Shown: positions 48,001 through 58,822, numbered from the stretch's first letter. The stretch: DNA of 64,000 bases from Desulfuromonas acetexigens (GCF_900111775.1 NZ_FOJJ01000002.1:1-64000); one strand, 5' to 3'. Numbers and translations: made by a program. Notes: generated by a model not told the origin, from the letters alone.

Positions 48001-48066
48001 AAAAAAACAGGAAACAATACTCGGTCTAAGTTTCGGAAAGATCCGAGTCGCTTGCTTCCTGTTTGA
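48001..48066 (-). terminator. terminator after the HU gene
   Basis: Read on the minus strand, AAACAGGAA near 48065 pairs with TTCCTGTTT, followed by more Ts (complement of A 48001-48007). An inner ACTCGG/CCGAGT stem is also present. It lies between HU and tRNA-Asp and overlaps where a tRNA promoter would be, so some read-through from HU is possible. Confidence 0.6.
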
Positions 48067-48082
48067 GGTCAAACGTGAAAAT

Positions 48083-48355
48083 TTAGTTAACCGCGTCTTT
48101 CAGGGCCTTGCCAGCCTTGAACTTCGGGGTCTTGGCAGCGGCGATCTCAATTTTCTTGCCGGTCTGGGGATTCTGGCCGGTGCGGGCGGCGCGCTCGCCA
48201 ACACTGAAGGTGCCAAATCCGACCAGAGCGACTTTCTCACCGGCTTTCATAGCCTCGGTAACGGCATCGATGAACGACTTAAGGGCTTTCTCGGCATCAG
48301 TCTTGCTGAGTCCTGCTTTCTCTGCCATCGCATTGACAAGGTCGGCTTTTGTCAC
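48083..48355 (-). CDS. hup: DNA-binding protein HU
   Basis: A 90-residue nucleoid protein. It starts [20 protein letters not shown], has the [27 protein letters not shown] arm region with the DNA-intercalating Pro in NPQTG, and ends [13 protein letters not shown], all standard for HU. It binds and bends DNA as a dimer. It has its own promoter and terminator between lon and the tRNA cluster. Confidence 0.96.
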   Translation of the reverse strand: MTKADLVNAMAEKAGLSKTDAEKALKSFIDAVTEAMKAGEKVALVGFGTFSVGERAARTGQNPQTGKKIEIAAAKTPKFKAGKALKDAVN

Positions 48356-48405
48356 AACATACCTCCAGTTATTAGGAATGGATTAAGCCCTTCAAAACGA
48401 GGGCA

Positions 48406-48435
48406 TATATATCAAACTTCCAAAAAGAGTGTCAA
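48406..48435 (-). promoter_or_regulatory. promoter of the HU gene
   Basis: On the minus strand TTGACA (complement of 48430-48435) and TATATA (complement of 48406-48411) are 18 bp apart, upstream of the HU start at 48355. A strong housekeeping promoter is expected for HU. Confidence 0.75.
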
Positions 48436-48457
48436 GCTAATATTTTGCTAAAAAAGG

Positions 48458-50878
48458 CTAATGACGCACGGTTTCACCGGGTCCGGCGCCAAATTCTTCA
48501 GCTTCGCCCAGAGCCGGCAATGGCACGGCCAGGCCGAGGGACTCTTCCAGAACCTGATCCATATGGGAAACGGGAACCACCCGCAGCGATTTGAGAATTC
48601 CCGCAGGGACTTCCTCAAGATTTTTTTCATTTTCCGCCGGAATGAGAACCTTGGAAATCCCCGCCCGTTTCGCCGCCAGCAGCTTCTCCTTGAGCCCGCC
48701 GATGGCCAGCACGCGACCACGCAAGGTGATCTCCCCGGTCATCGCCAAATCCCGGTCCACTTCCCGCCCCGTGAGCGCGGAAGCCAGGGCCGTGGCCATG
48801 GTGATCCCCGCCGACGGACCATCCTTGGGAATCGCCCCTTCCGGGACATGGATATGGATATCCAGCTTGTGATAGAAATCTTTCTCCAGCGCCAGCTCCC
48901 GCCAGCGGGAACGCACATAACTCAAGGCCGCCTGGGAGGATTCGCGCATCACTTCACCCAGCTGCCCGGTGACGGTCAACTTCCCCTGTCCCGGCAGAAT
49001 CGCGGTCTCGATGGTCAGCAGCTCGCCGCCAACTTCGGTCCAGGCCAGCCCGGTCACCATCCCCACCCGGTTCTCATCTTCCTTGACCCCGTAGGTGTAG
49101 CGAGGAACCCCCAGGTACTTCTTGACCTGCGCCACCCCGACGGTGAATTTCTTCTTTTTATCCTTGGACTTCACCAGCTCTCTGGCGATCTTCCGGCAGA
49201 TGTTGGCGATTTCTCGCTCCAGATTCCGCACCCCCGATTCCCGGGTGTAACGCCGGATAATCTCATAGAAGGTCGGCTCGGTGAAATGCACCTGCTCGGG
49301 GAGTAACCCGTGGGTTTCCAGCTGCTTCGGCAGCAGGTAGCGCTGGGCGATGGCGAGCTTTTCCTCCTCGGTGTAGCCTTCGATGCGGATGATCTCCATC
49401 CGGTCCTGCAAGGGCCGGGGGATGGAGTGCAGGGAATTGGCTGTGGCGATGAAGAGAACACTGGAGAGGTCGTAATCGACATCAAGGAAGTGATCGCCGA
49501 AGGCGTTGTTCTGTTCGGGATCGAGCACCTCAAGCAGGGCCGAGGACGGATCCCCGCGAAAGTCGGTGCTCATCTTGTCGATCTCATCGAGCAGGAAGAC
49601 CGGGTTTTTCACGCCGACTTTGCGTAATCCCTGGATGATCTTGCCGGGCATAGCGCCGATATAGGTCCGGCGATGGCCGCGAATCTCGGCCTCGTCCCGC
49701 ATGCCGCCCAAGGACATGCGCACGAACTTGCGCCCCATCGCCCGGGCCACCGAACGCCCCAGGGAGGTCTTGCCCACCCCCGGCGGACCGACCAGACAGA
49801 GGATCGGCCCCTTGATCTTCTTGACCAGCGCCTGCACCGCCAGATATTCGAGAATCCGCTCCTTGACCTTCTCCAGGCCATGATGGTCCTCTTCGAGAAC
49901 ATCCTCAGCCCGGTCCAGATCGATCCGATCCTGGGTCCCCTTTTTCCAGGGGAGAGAAACCAGCCAGTCGATATAGTTGCGCACCACCGTGGCTTCGGCA
50001 GACATCGGCGACATCATCTTCAGCTTGCGCAGTTCGGCCATGGCCTTGGCACTGGCCTCCGCAGACATGCGGCGCTTCTGAATTTTCTCTTCAAGATCGC
50101 GGATTTCCTGCTTGAAGTCATCCTTTTCGCCGAGTTCCTTCTGGATCGCCCGCATCTGCTCGTTGAGATAATACTCTTTCTGGCTGCGCTCCATCTGGCT
50201 TTTGACGCGGGTGCGGATCTTCTTCTCGATCTGCAGAATTTCAACCTCACGCTCCATCATCGCCAACAGCTGTTCCAAGCGCTCCAGGGGATCGAGATTA
50301 GAGAGGATTTCCTGCTTGTCGCTGATCCGTACGTTCAGATGGGCGCCGATGGTGTCGGCCAGGCGGCCCGGATCGGTGATGCCCGCCACCGACGCGACCA
50401 TCTCGGAGGGAATCTTCTTGCCGAGATTGACATAGGTCTCGAAGGTTTCGCCGACACTACGCAACAGGGCTTCGACTTCGGGGGAGGATACGGGCGGGTC
50501 GATGAGGGCCTCGATCTCGGAGAAGACACACTCATCACGATCAAAAAAAGAAAGCATCCGGCCGCGATACTTGCCTTCGATCAACACCTTGACAGTGCCG
50601 TCGGGCAGCTTCAGCAGTTGGATGACCTGGCCGACCGTGCCGATTTCGTAAAGATCCCGCTCCGTCGGCTCGTCGGTTTTGGGATCTTTCTGAGTCGCCA
50701 GGAAGACCAGCTTGTCCGACTCCATGGCCCCTTCCAGGGCACGAATCGAGCGGGGCCGCCCGACGAAAAGAGGGGTCACCATATAGGGAAAGATAACGAT
50801 GTCGCGCAACGGCAACAGTGGATGAACCGTCGAGTCCGAGGCGTCGCCCCGGACGGTCTGATCGGAATAATCGGTCAT
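48458..50878 (-). CDS. lon: ATP-dependent protease Lon
   Basis: An 806-residue LonA protease. N-terminal substrate domain (about 20-210, [20 protein letters not shown]), coiled coil, AAA+ domain with Walker [10 protein letters not shown] and Walker [10 protein letters not shown], and a C-terminal protease domain with catalytic Ser in [14 protein letters not shown] and the Lys further on in [13 protein letters not shown]. It degrades misfolded and regulatory proteins. Start ATG at 50878. It lies 70 bp after clpX, beyond a strong terminator, so it likely has its own promoter. Confidence 0.97.
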   Translation of the reverse strand: MTDYSDQTVRGDASDSTVHPLLPLRDIVIFPYMVTPLFVGRPRSIRALEGAMESDKLVFLATQKDPKTDEPTERDLYEIGTVGQVIQLLKLPDGTVKVLIEGKYRGRMLSFFDRDECVFSEIEALIDPPVSSPEVEALLRSVGETFETYVNLGKKIPSEMVASVAGITDPGRLADTIGAHLNVRISDKQEILSNLDPLERLEQLLAMMEREVEILQIEKKIRTRVKSQMERSQKEYYLNEQMRAIQKELGEKDDFKQEIRDLEEKIQKRRMSAEASAKAMAELRKLKMMSPMSAEATVVRNYIDWLVSLPWKKGTQDRIDLDRAEDVLEEDHHGLEKVKERILEYLAVQALVKKIKGPILCLVGPPGVGKTSLGRSVARAMGRKFVRMSLGGMRDEAEIRGHRRTYIGAMPGKIIQGLRKVGVKNPVFLLDEIDKMSTDFRGDPSSALLEVLDPEQNNAFGDHFLDVDYDLSSVLFIATANSLHSIPRPLQDRMEIIRIEGYTEEEKLAIAQRYLLPKQLETHGLLPEQVHFTEPTFYEIIRRYTRESGVRNLEREIANICRKIARELVKSKDKKKKFTVGVAQVKKYLGVPRYTYGVKEDENRVGMVTGLAWTEVGGELLTIETAILPGQGKLTVTGQLGEVMRESSQAALSYVRSRWRELALEKDFYHKLDIHIHVPEGAIPKDGPSAGITMATALASALTGREVDRDLAMTGEITLRGRVLAIGGLKEKLLAAKRAGISKVLIPAENEKNLEEVPAGILKSLRVVPVSHMDQVLEESLGLAVPLPALGEAEEFGAGPGETVRH

Positions 50879-50910
50879 GAATCCCAGTAGTTTCCTGCCG
50901 GAAAAGAGAG

Positions 50911-50940
50911 AAAAAGGCCTTCGCCCGAAGGCGAAGGCCT
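50911..50940 (-). terminator. rho-independent terminator after clpX
   Basis: AGGCCTTCGCC (50915-50925) and GGCGAAGGCCT (50930-50940) form a perfect 11-bp stem with a four-base loop (TTCG on the minus strand), followed by TTTTTCTCTCTTTTC on the minus strand. It ends the tig-clpP-clpX transcript. Confidence 0.88.
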
Positions 50941-50948
50941 GGAGGACA

Positions 50949-52199
50949 TCAGGCCGATTCGGCGCAATCGTAGAGGACGATCGGTCGGGCCTGCTTGAGA
51001 ATGACGTCGTCGTTGATGACGACTTCCTTGACCCGGTCCTGGGAAGGAATATCGTACATCACGTCGAGCATGGAATTTTCCAGGACGGAGCGCAAACCCC
51101 GGGCCCCGGTCTTGCGTTTGAGAGCTTCCCGAGCAATCGCCACCAGGGCGCCGTCGCTGAACTTGAGATTGACCTTTTCCAGCTCAAAGAGCTTCTGGTA
51201 TTGCTTCACCAGAGCGTTTTTGGGCTCCTTGAGAATCTGGATAAGGGCCTCTTCATCCAGTTCATTGAGTGTCGCCACCACCGGCAAGCGACCGATAAAT
51301 TCAGGAATCAGGCCGTATTTGAGCAAATCTGCCGGTTCAACCTGCGAGAGGGTTTCGCCTAGGCGCTGCTCTTTCTTCTGGCGGATGTCCGCCCCGAACC
51401 CCATCCCCTTGGTCCCGTTGCGGCGGGAGATGATCCCTTCCAGGCCGGCGAAGGCGCCGCCGCAGATAAAGAGGATATTTGAGGTATCGACCTTGAGAAA
51501 CTCCTGCTGCGGGTGCTTACGTCCCCCCTTGGGCGGAACGCTCGCCATGGTTCCCTCGATGATCTTGAGCAGGGCCTGCTGCACCCCTTCGCCGGAGACA
51601 TCACGGGTGATGGAGGGAGAGTCGGACTTACGGGCGATTTTATCGACTTCGTCGATGTAAATGATACCCTTTTGGGCCTTTTCAATATCGTAATCGGCGG
51701 CCTGCAGCAGGCTGAGGATGATATTCTCGACATCTTCGCCGACATACCCGGCTTCGGTCAGATTGGTGGCGTCGGCAATGGCGAAGGGTACATTGAGAAT
51801 ACGCGCCAAGGTCTGCGCCAGCAGGGTTTTGCCGCTGCCGGTCGGGCCGAGCAGGAGGATATTGCTTTTCTGAACTTCGACATCCCCGGTCTTGCCGGCG
51901 AACTCCACCCGCTTGTAGTGATTGTAAACCGCTACCGCGAGAACTTTCTTGGCCCGCTCCTGGCCGACCACGAAATCGTCGAGGGCATCCTTGATATCCG
52001 ACGGCTTGGGCAGATGCCCGGTACCCCCCTGAGTCGAATCCTCAAGCTTGGCTTCTTCGGCAATGATGTCCTTGCACAGCTCGATACATTCGTCACAGAT
52101 GTAGACCGCCGGGCCGGCAATCAACTTCTTTACCTCTTCCTGCGCCTTGCCGCAAAAAGAACAGGTCAATTGTCCGGTTTGGGTGTCGTCTCGGCTCAC
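50949..52199 (-). CDS. clpX: ClpXP ATPase subunit ClpX
   Basis: A 416-residue unfoldase. The N-terminal zinc-binding domain has Cys13, Cys16, Cys35 and Cys38. The AAA+ core has Walker A GPTGSGKT, Walker [11 protein letters not shown], pore loop GYVGED, and sensor/arginine motifs. The IGF loop that docks on ClpP is GF-type, near [11 protein letters not shown]. It selects and threads substrates into ClpP. It follows clpP by 21 bp in the usual tig-clpP-clpX order. Confidence 0.97.
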   Translation of the reverse strand: MSRDDTQTGQLTCSFCGKAQEEVKKLIAGPAVYICDECIELCKDIIAEEAKLEDSTQGGTGHLPKPSDIKDALDDFVVGQERAKKVLAVAVYNHYKRVEFAGKTGDVEVQKSNILLLGPTGSGKTLLAQTLARILNVPFAIADATNLTEAGYVGEDVENIILSLLQAADYDIEKAQKGIIYIDEVDKIARKSDSPSITRDVSGEGVQQALLKIIEGTMASVPPKGGRKHPQQEFLKVDTSNILFICGGAFAGLEGIISRRNGTKGMGFGADIRQKKEQRLGETLSQVEPADLLKYGLIPEFIGRLPVVATLNELDEEALIQILKEPKNALVKQYQKLFELEKVNLKFSDGALVAIAREALKRKTGARGLRSVLENSMLDVMYDIPSQDRVKEVVINDDVILKQARPIVLYDCAESA

Positions 52200-52220
52200 T
52201 CAATTCCTCCGCGCTAAAAG

Positions 52221-52805
52221 TCAGGTCTTTCGCTTAACAATATCATCGATAATACCATATTTTTTCGCAGCTTCGCTACCCATGAAAAAATCCCGTTCGG
52301 TATCGATCGAAATCCGCTCCAACGACTGGCCGGTATGATGGGCGAGAACGCCGTTCAAGGTATCGCGGATTTTGAGAATTTCCTCGGCGTGGATTTTGAT
52401 GTCCGTGGCCTGCCCCTGAAAGCCACCAAGGGGTTGATGGATCATGACCCGGGAGTGGGGCAACGCGTAACGCTTCCCCTCGGCACCGGCACAGAGCAAG
52501 AGCGCGCCCATGCTCGCCGCCTGACCCACGCAGATAGTCGAAACCGGGGCTTTGAGATACTGCATGGTATCGTAAATGGCCATACCGGCCGTCACCACGC
52601 CGCCGGGGGAATTGATATAGAGATGGATATCCTTGTCCGGGTCTTCCGATTCGAGAAAGAGCAACTGGGCGATAATCAGATTGGCCATGTGGTCCTCAAT
52701 GGCCCCGCCCAGAAAAATAATGCGATCCTTCAGCAGCCGGGAATAGATGTCGTAGGCACGCTCACCCCGGCCCGTCTGCTCAACCACCATGGGGATCAGG
52801 CTCAT
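52221..52805 (-). CDS. clpP: ATP-dependent Clp protease proteolytic subunit
   Basis: A 194-residue serine peptidase with the triad Ser98 ([11 protein letters not shown]), His123 ([10 protein letters not shown]) and Asp172 (ERD). [24 protein letters not shown] is the typical N-terminus, with the ATG at 52805 four bases after the tig stop; the frame above it overlaps tig. Forms tetradecamers that work with ClpX. Confidence 0.97.
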   Translation of the reverse strand: MSLIPMVVEQTGRGERAYDIYSRLLKDRIIFLGGAIEDHMANLIIAQLLFLESEDPDKDIHLYINSPGGVVTAGMAIYDTMQYLKAPVSTICVGQAASMGALLLCAGAEGKRYALPHSRVMIHQPLGGFQGQATDIKIHAEEILKIRDTLNGVLAHHTGQSLERISIDTERDFFMGSEAAKKYGIIDDIVKRKT

Positions 52806-52809
52806 GGCA

Positions 52810-54132
52810 TCACTCCTCGCCCTGGCCGGACTGGGCGGCCAGTTCCTCCTTGGAAACCTCCTCGACAACCGACTGGTCGATCAGGAAGCGCAATACCTTC
52901 TCTTCAACGATCTGCGCCATCAGCCCGCGACGGGCTTCATCGCCAGCGTAATACTTCTTGACGGAATCAAGAGGAGCACCAGACATCTTGGCGATCTCTT
53001 CCAGCTTGTCGTCGATCTCGCCAGGCTCGGCGGTAATGTTTTCCTGCCGGGCCACGCCTTCGAGGATCAGACTGCCCTTAACCTGGTCGACCGCGTTGTC
53101 ACGATACATCTGCTGAAAAGACTCCTCGTTCATCCCCATCATTTCCAGGCTGAGACCCTGGTTTTTGAGTCGATTGCGGATATTCCCCAGCATGTAGTCG
53201 AGCTGCGCCGCGACCATCGAGTCGGGAACGTCCATGGGATTGCGCTCAATCAGCGCCGCAATCAGCCGCTCGCGCAGATCACCGTCGATCCGGTTCTGCT
53301 CTTGCAGGCGCTGGTTTTCTTCAAGCTTGTCGCGCAATTCCTGAAGGGATTCGAGGCCAAAGCCCTTGGCGAACTCATCATCCAGCTCCGGCATGACCTT
53401 TTCCTGAATTTCGTGCAACTTCACCTTGAAGGTCGCCGCCTTGCCGGCCAAATCTTTGTTCCCGTATTCCTCGGGGAAAGTCACGGAAATTTCCCGCTCT
53501 TCCCCGCGGCGCATGCCTTCAAGCTGCTCTTCGAAGCCGGGAATGAAGGACCCGGAGCCGAGCTCCAGTTGATGCCCCTCGGCCTTGCCCCCGGCGAAGG
53601 CGACACCGTCGACAAAGCCTTCGAAGTCGATCAGCACCTCGTCGCCGTCCTGGGCCTCTTCCCGCTCAACGACACGCTGGGAAGTACGCCCCATGCGCAT
53701 CTCTTCGAGGCGAGCGTCGACCACAGACGGATCGGCCAGGAACTTCTCTTTCTGCAGGGCAATCCCGGTGTAGTCCTTGACCTCAATCTCCGGCTTGACT
53801 TCCACGTGCGCCTGATAAGTAAAAGCCTGGCCCTTCTGCAGGGGGGAACTCTCGACGATTTCGGGATCGGAAATGGCCGGAACCTTGTGCTCCACCAGGG
53901 CCTTGAAATAGGAGTCGTTGATCAGTCGCCCCAGGGCATGCTCCTCCATCTGGGGACCATAATATTTTTCGATCACCGAACGAGGCGCCTTGCCGGGACG
54001 GAAGCCCTTGATCTTCGCGGTCTTGGCAACCTTCTGATAGGCCTTTTCAATCTCGGCATCGACGGTCGTGGCGGGGACTTCAAAGGAGAGCTTCTTTTTG
54101 ATACTGCTGATATCTTCCAGGGTGACGTTCAT
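52810..54132 (-). CDS. tig: trigger factor
   Basis: A 440-residue ribosome-associated chaperone. The ribosome-binding domain contains [17 protein letters not shown] (signature G-F-R-x-G-K-x-P), the PPIase domain (about 155-240) has [42 protein letters not shown], and a helical C-terminal domain follows. It shields nascent chains and feeds the ClpXP neighbours. Start ATG at 54132. First gene of tig-clpP-clpX, after a tRNA-cluster terminator. Confidence 0.97.
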   Translation of the reverse strand: MNVTLEDISSIKKKLSFEVPATTVDAEIEKAYQKVAKTAKIKGFRPGKAPRSVIEKYYGPQMEEHALGRLINDSYFKALVEHKVPAISDPEIVESSPLQKGQAFTYQAHVEVKPEIEVKDYTGIALQKEKFLADPSVVDARLEEMRMGRTSQRVVEREEAQDGDEVLIDFEGFVDGVAFAGGKAEGHQLELGSGSFIPGFEEQLEGMRRGEEREISVTFPEEYGNKDLAGKAATFKVKLHEIQEKVMPELDDEFAKGFGLESLQELRDKLEENQRLQEQNRIDGDLRERLIAALIERNPMDVPDSMVAAQLDYMLGNIRNRLKNQGLSLEMMGMNEESFQQMYRDNAVDQVKGSLILEGVARQENITAEPGEIDDKLEEIAKMSGAPLDSVKKYYAGDEARRGLMAQIVEEKVLRFLIDQSVVEEVSKEELAAQSGQGEE

Positions 54133-54175
54133 GAGTGCTTACCTCGCGGGACTGGGAAATAAATGGGTATCCAGA

Positions 54176-54215
54176 TAAAAAAATCACCGCGGATGACGAC
54201 TCCGCGGAGCGGTGA
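54176..54215 (-). terminator. terminator of the tRNA-Pro/Arg/His/Leu cluster
   Basis: On the minus strand TCACCGC (complement of 54209-54215) pairs with GCGGTGA (complement of 54184-54190), enclosing a second CCGCGGAG/TCCGCGG stem, and is followed by seven Ts (complement of 54177-54183). Located between tRNA-Leu and tig. Confidence 0.75.
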
Positions 54216-54248
54216 ATGGAATCCGGTCTAACGGAAGGGAAACGGGGA

Positions 54249-54331
54249 TGGTGCGAGAGGGGGGAGTCGAACCCCCACGGTTGCCCGCTGGATCCTAAGT
54301 CCAGTGCGTCTGCCAATTCCGCCACTCTCGC
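54249..54331 (-). tRNA. tRNA-Leu (TAG)
   Basis: A class II tRNA with encoded CCA. Acceptor GCGAGAG pairs with CTCTCGC; anticodon stem CTGGA/TCCAG frames CTTAGGA with anticodon TAG; a short variable arm CGGGCAACCGTG precedes the T arm GGGGGTTCGACTCCCCC. Confidence 0.94.
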
Positions 54332-54487
54332 ATCAAGACGAGGATCAATCAAATCACGTACCGGCACCGAAAACAAACCCTATGCCAGAATCGTGAATAA
54401 TGAAAGGCCCATCCTTTTGCCGACGCACCTGTGACCAACCTCGTCACATTCACTGATACGGTAAAAAAGGTGGGCCAGAATAATCAA

Positions 54488-54564
54488 TGGGGTGAGTGAA
54501 GGGGATCGAACCCTCGACAACTGGAGCCACAATCCAGTGCTCTACCGACTGAGCTACACCCACC
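54488..54564 (-). tRNA. tRNA-His (GTG)
   Basis: Acceptor GTGGGTG with an extra 5' G and discriminator C, as required of tRNA-His; anticodon loop TTGTGGC gives GTG; T arm GAGGGTTCGATCCCCTT; CCA encoded. Confidence 0.94.
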
Positions 54565-54640
54565 ACAAAAGCGGACACATACTAGCCAAGAGGGATACTC
54601 TTGTCAACGGGAATCTTCCGGGCTTCCCGGAGTCAATGAA

Positions 54641-54717
<77 letters not shown>

Positions 54718-54720
54718 CCG

Positions 54721-54797
54721 TGGTCGGAGCGAGAGGATTCGAACCTCCGACCCCCTGCTCCCAAGGCAGGTGCGCTACCAGGCTGCGCTACGCTCCG
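54721..54797 (-). tRNA. tRNA-Pro (TGG)
   Basis: A 77-base tRNA with encoded CCA. Acceptor CGGAGCG pairs with CGCTCCG; anticodon loop CTTGGGA gives TGG; T arm GGAGGTTCGAATCCTCT. First gene of the minus-strand tRNA cluster. Confidence 0.94.
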
Positions 54798-55223
54798 ACA
54801 AGGACGAGTTGTTTAGCATGGCCGTTTCCCTTTTGCAACCAGAAAAGCACCCTTCCGGTAAAAAAACGCTATCCATTTATGAGTATCTATCCACAAGCTG
54901 GAAGCTGACTCCCGGCAACGTTAGCATGGACCGGCAAGAACCTTCCCAGACCCACCCCGCTTTGTATGAAAACAATAACCAACTGAAATAACACGAAAAA
55001 TAGATCTGCACAAAAATTGTTCAAGTTGTTATTTGCATTGATCCCAGGGCACTTTACCCCTCCGAAGGGGAGATTTTCAAAGCCTTATCCACAGACTCTG
55101 TGGACAAGCGCATAACCCATTGATAATCCGCACAGGTTGAGTGAAACAACGAAGATCTCGGCGAACCTTGACTCCGATGTGAGTCTTCGTAAAGAGGCGC
55201 AACGACCCCCGGTCCTTTTAATC
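54798..55223. other. non-coding stretch with DnaA-box-like sequences
   Basis: No gene is apparent between tRNA-Pro and the M16 peptidase promoter. The stretch holds a perfect DnaA box, TTATCCACA (55085-55093), facing a one-mismatch box, TGTGGACAA (55099-55107), with 5 bp between them. Another one-mismatch box, CTATCCACA, is at 54887-54895. An AT-rich segment (54961-55045) lies between. It also contains the tRNA promoter region. DnaA boxes can mark origins or DnaA-regulated promoters; neither can be concluded here. Confidence 0.5.
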
Positions 55224-55252
55224 CTGACAGACACGCTTCAGTGCGTTAGAAT
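55224..55252 (+). promoter_or_regulatory. promoter of the M16 peptidase gene
   Basis: CTGACA (55224-55229) and TAGAAT (55247-55252) are separated by exactly 17 bp, followed about 37 bp later by the ATG at 55289. Good match to a housekeeping promoter. Confidence 0.7.
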
Positions 55253-55288
55253 GTGTTTTTACTTTCTCAAACCTCAAAAGGATCACCC

Positions 55289-58246
55289 ATGACAGACACC
55301 CGCTGGACCGCCGGTTTCCGGAAACATGGTTTTACCGTCACCGGGGCGACCGACCTTCCGGAAATCAATCTTTCCTTTATCGAACTGCGCCATGACCAGA
55401 GCGGCGCGCGCATGGTCCATCTGGCCGCAAACGACCCGAACTGCCTCTTTGCCGTCGGCTTTCGCACTCCCCCCGACGACTCCACCGGCGTGGCCCATAT
55501 TCTCGAACACACGGTGCTCTGCGGCTCGCGGCGCTTTCCGGTGCGCGATCCTTTCTTCGCCATGCTCAAACGCAGTCTCAATACCTTCATGAACGCCATG
55601 ACCGCCAGCGACTGGACCCTCTATCCTTTCGCCAGCCAGAATCGCAAAGATTTTTTCAACCTGCTCTCCATCTACCTCGATGCCGCCTTTTTTCCCCTGC
55701 TCAGCGAACGGGACTTTCGCCAGGAAGGACATCGACTGGAATTCGCCGATCCGGACGATCCCAACGCGCCCCTCGAATATAAAGGGGTCGTCTATAACGA
55801 GATGAAAGGCGCCATGTCCGACCCTTCGTCCCTGCTCGGACGTCGGCTGGCGGCCGCCCTTTACCCGACCACCACCTACCGCCACAACTCAGGGGGTGAA
55901 CCGGCGAAAATCCCCGATCTGAGTTGGGAGCAGTTACGGAAGTTTCACGCCGACTATTATCATCCCGCCAATGCCTATTTCTTCACCTACGGCGATCTGG
56001 ATCTGAAATCGGTCCTGGCGGTCATCGACCAGGAGGCTCTTTCCGCCTTTGAGCGACGGCCGGCCACCGGCGAAGTGCCGCCAGAGATTCACCTGACCAG
56101 CCCTCGCCGGGTCGAGGAAGCCTTTCCTGTCGATCCCGGCACTCCCCTGGAAAAGCGCGCTCTGGTGCAGGTCGCCTGGCTGACCTGCGATATCAACGAC
56201 AAGCTCGACCGCCTCGGGCTCTCGCTCCTTGCCAGCCTGTTGCTCGGCAATTCCGCCGCCCCCCTCTACCGCGCCCTGCTCGACTCGGGGTTAGGCAGCA
56301 ATCTCGCCCCCGGGGGCGGCTACCAAGATGACAACCGCACCACCTATTTTGCCGCCGGTTTGCAGGGGATCGATCCCGAGAAAAGCGGCGAAGTCGAAGC
56401 CCTGATCCTTGCTACCCTTGAAGAATCGGCGCGAACCGACTTCAGCGCCGAACGGATCGACGGCATTCTCCATCGCCTGGAGTTTTCCATCCGCGAAGTC
56501 ACGGGAGATCAGTATCCCTACCCCCTGGTGCTGCTGATGCGCCTGATCGGCCCCTGGATTCATGGCGGCAATCCGGTCGAGGCCCTGCGTTTCGACGAGT
56601 TGCTCGGCCAGTTGCGGCGGAAGCTCGCCGAAGGCCCCTATTTTCAGGATCTGATTCGCCGCTACCTGCTCGACAATCCCCATCGAGTCACCCTGACCCT
56701 GCGCCCTGATGACAGCCTGCAAGCCCGCCAGGACCAGGCAATCACCGCGCACCTTGAAGAGCTGCGTGGCCAACTCGACGCTCACAGGATCGAAGAAATC
56801 CGTTACCAGGCCAGGGAATTGCGTGAAGCCCAGGAAGCGGAGGAAGATCTCTCCTGCCTGCCGACGCTGGAGCTCAGCGACATCCCGCCGACCGAGCCGG
56901 CGGTCGACTACAGGAAAACTCAGCTCGATGAATGCCCGGTTTACTGGTTCGACCAGCCGACCAACGGCATCGGTTACATCACTCTGCATTTCCACATCGG
57001 CGGCCTTTCCGAAGAACACCTGGCCCTGGTCCCGGTCTTTTGCACCCTGCTCGGCCAGATCGGCGCCGCCGGCTACAGCTATACGGAAATGGCCGAGCGC
57101 ATGGAGGCGGCAACCGGCGGCATTCACGCCCGCGCCACCATTCTCGACGCCCCCGAAAGCCTAGCCGCCAGCCGCGACCTTCTCGCGCTCAAAGGCAAGG
57201 CCTTGATCCGCAACCAGGAAAAGCTCTTTGCGATTCTCGGCGATCTCTGCCGCGCCCCTGACTTCACCGATCATAAGCGCCTGCACACGGTACTCAACCA
57301 GATCCGGACGTCGTTGGAGAACTCCATTCCCGGCTCCGGTCACAGCTATGCCGCCCGTTCCGCGGCCGGCGGCCTGACCCCGGCGGCCCGCCTGCGGGAA
57401 GCCTGGAGCGGCCTGGAGCAGCTCCAGCTCATCAAAAGTCTGGCCGCGAAAAGTCCCGAGGAGCTCTCCGGCTTCGCCGAGAGCATGGCGGCGATGGCCG
57501 CGCAACTCCTTTCCCGGCGGCGCCTCTCCTGCGCCATCACCGGCGAGCAGGGACATTTTGCCGAGATCTCTCCCGCCCTGGAACAATTCCTGACGCAGCT
57601 GCCGGTCGGCGAAATTCCGGCCGCCCAAGTTCCGCAAGATTTCGCCCCCCAGGTCCGCAACCTCGGCTGGTCAACCTCGGTACCGGTGAATTACGTCAGT
57701 CGGGTTTTCCGCGCCGTCCCCTATACCCATCCCGACAGCGCCGCCCTGATGGTCCTGGCGAAGCTGCTGCGCGCCGGTTATCTCCACCGGGAAATCCGCG
57801 AAAAAGGCGGCGCCTATGGCGGCCTTGCCAACTACGGCGCCGAAGGCGGCATCTTCTCCTTCCTCTCCTATCGCGACCCGCATCTGACTCGCACCCTGCA
57901 AGTCTATGATGATGCCGTGGACTGGGCCGTCGCCGGGCGCTTCGACGATGAACAGATCAAGGAGGGAATTCTCTCTATTTTCGCCGATCTCGACCGACCG
58001 CTCTCGCCGGGAGGGCGCGGGAGCCAGGAATTCGCCAACATTGAACAGGGGTTGACCCTGGAGATGCGCAACGCCCTGCGCCGCCGAATCCTGGCCATCG
58101 ACCGGGAAACCCTCTGCCAGACCGCCGCCCGCTACCTCTCCCGGGAAAAGCGCCTCAGCGCCGTCGGGGTCATCGCCGGTGAAACGGCCCTGCGCCAAGC
58201 CAACCAGGAACTTGGCGAAGATTTTCTCCACATCGAAACGATCTGA
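55289..58246 (+). CDS. M16C-family zinc peptidase (PreP/Cym1-like)
   Basis: A 985-residue inverzincin-type metallopeptidase. The zinc motif HILEH (His70, Glu73, His74) is followed by the downstream Glu in VVYNEMKGAMSDP. Two homologous halves and an M16C-associated domain (about 460-700) give the full-length PreP plan. PreP enzymes clear peptides in a closed chamber. No signal peptide is seen, so it is probably cytoplasmic. The ATG at 55289 has AAAAGGA upstream; twelve earlier codons lack support. Ends at a strong bidirectional terminator. Confidence 0.94.
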   Translation: MTDTRWTAGFRKHGFTVTGATDLPEINLSFIELRHDQSGARMVHLAANDPNCLFAVGFRTPPDDSTGVAHILEHTVLCGSRRFPVRDPFFAMLKRSLNTFMNAMTASDWTLYPFASQNRKDFFNLLSIYLDAAFFPLLSERDFRQEGHRLEFADPDDPNAPLEYKGVVYNEMKGAMSDPSSLLGRRLAAALYPTTTYRHNSGGEPAKIPDLSWEQLRKFHADYYHPANAYFFTYGDLDLKSVLAVIDQEALSAFERRPATGEVPPEIHLTSPRRVEEAFPVDPGTPLEKRALVQVAWLTCDINDKLDRLGLSLLASLLLGNSAAPLYRALLDSGLGSNLAPGGGYQDDNRTTYFAAGLQGIDPEKSGEVEALILATLEESARTDFSAERIDGILHRLEFSIREVTGDQYPYPLVLLMRLIGPWIHGGNPVEALRFDELLGQLRRKLAEGPYFQDLIRRYLLDNPHRVTLTLRPDDSLQARQDQAITAHLEELRGQLDAHRIEEIRYQARELREAQEAEEDLSCLPTLELSDIPPTEPAVDYRKTQLDECPVYWFDQPTNGIGYITLHFHIGGLSEEHLALVPVFCTLLGQIGAAGYSYTEMAERMEAATGGIHARATILDAPESLAASRDLLALKGKALIRNQEKLFAILGDLCRAPDFTDHKRLHTVLNQIRTSLENSIPGSGHSYAARSAAGGLTPAARLREAWSGLEQLQLIKSLAAKSPEELSGFAESMAAMAAQLLSRRRLSCAITGEQGHFAEISPALEQFLTQLPVGEIPAAQVPQDFAPQVRNLGWSTSVPVNYVSRVFRAVPYTHPDSAALMVLAKLLRAGYLHREIREKGGAYGGLANYGAEGGIFSFLSYRDPHLTRTLQVYDDAVDWAVAGRFDDEQIKEGILSIFADLDRPLSPGGRGSQEFANIEQGLTLEMRNALRRRILAIDRETLCQTAARYLSREKRLSAVGVIAGETALRQANQELGEDFLHIETI

Positions 58247-58270
58247 TCGCAGCCTTACGGCCGCCGAAAC

Positions 58271-58309
58271 AAAAAACCCCTCGCGACGCCATGTCGCGAG
58301 GGGTTTTTT
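58271..58309. terminator. bidirectional terminator
   Basis: Two perfect 17-base arms (58271-58287 and 58293-58309) around a 5-base loop, A-rich at one foot and T-rich at the other, between the converging M16 peptidase and UspA genes. Confidence 0.93.
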
Positions 58310-58340
58310 GCTGTGTGAAAGGCGGGGAAATACGGCGTTT

Positions 58341-58787
58341 CTACTCGGCGTAGCGGATCGTCATGACCGGGATGGCAGACTTGCGTACCACCTTCTCGGC
58401 GGTGCTGCCGAAAAGCACATGGTCAAGACCGGTGCGTCCGTGGGTACCCATAATAATCAGGTCGGCGGACTGCTCTTCGGCCTTCTTGATGATTTCGTCA
58501 TAGGGGATGCCCGGCAGCAGGAAAGTTTCGTAGTTGCCATAGTCGCCAAGCTGCTCGCGGCAGAACTTTTCCATCATCTTCTTGGCCCCCTCCTCAATCT
58601 CCTGCTCCAGCTTCTCGAAGGAGATATGCGGGACATAGAAGCCCCGCAGATCGACGGGTTCGTTGATAATGTGGACAATGAGCAGGCGCGCCTGATATTT
58701 CCGAGTCAGGGACAGGGCATACTGAAAGGCGTAATCGGAACTCTGGGAAAAATCGAGGGCAAAGAGGATGGTTTTAAAATCTTTCAT
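58341..58787 (-). CDS. universal stress protein UspA family
   Basis: A 148-residue single-domain USP. It starts FKTILFALDFSQSSDYAFQYAL and has the ATP-binding signature MGTHGRTGLDHVLFGSTAEKV (G-2x-G-9x-G-S). Likely an ATP-binding stress effector. It is separated from the response regulator upstream by 35 bp and may be co-transcribed with it. Confidence 0.94.
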   Translation of the reverse strand: MKDFKTILFALDFSQSSDYAFQYALSLTRKYQARLLIVHIINEPVDLRGFYVPHISFEKLEQEIEEGAKKMMEKFCREQLGDYGNYETFLLPGIPYDEIIKKAEEQSADLIIMGTHGRTGLDHVLFGSTAEKVVRKSAIPVMTIRYAE

Positions 58788-58822
58788 GTTCGGGCACTCC
58801 TTAGAGGTTGACCGTCAGGGCG

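Noticed and set aside
54798-55223. Chromosomal replication origin
   Set aside because: Three DnaA-like boxes are too few, no dnaA/dnaN/gidA gene is adjacent, and GC skew could not be computed. Kept only as a finding.
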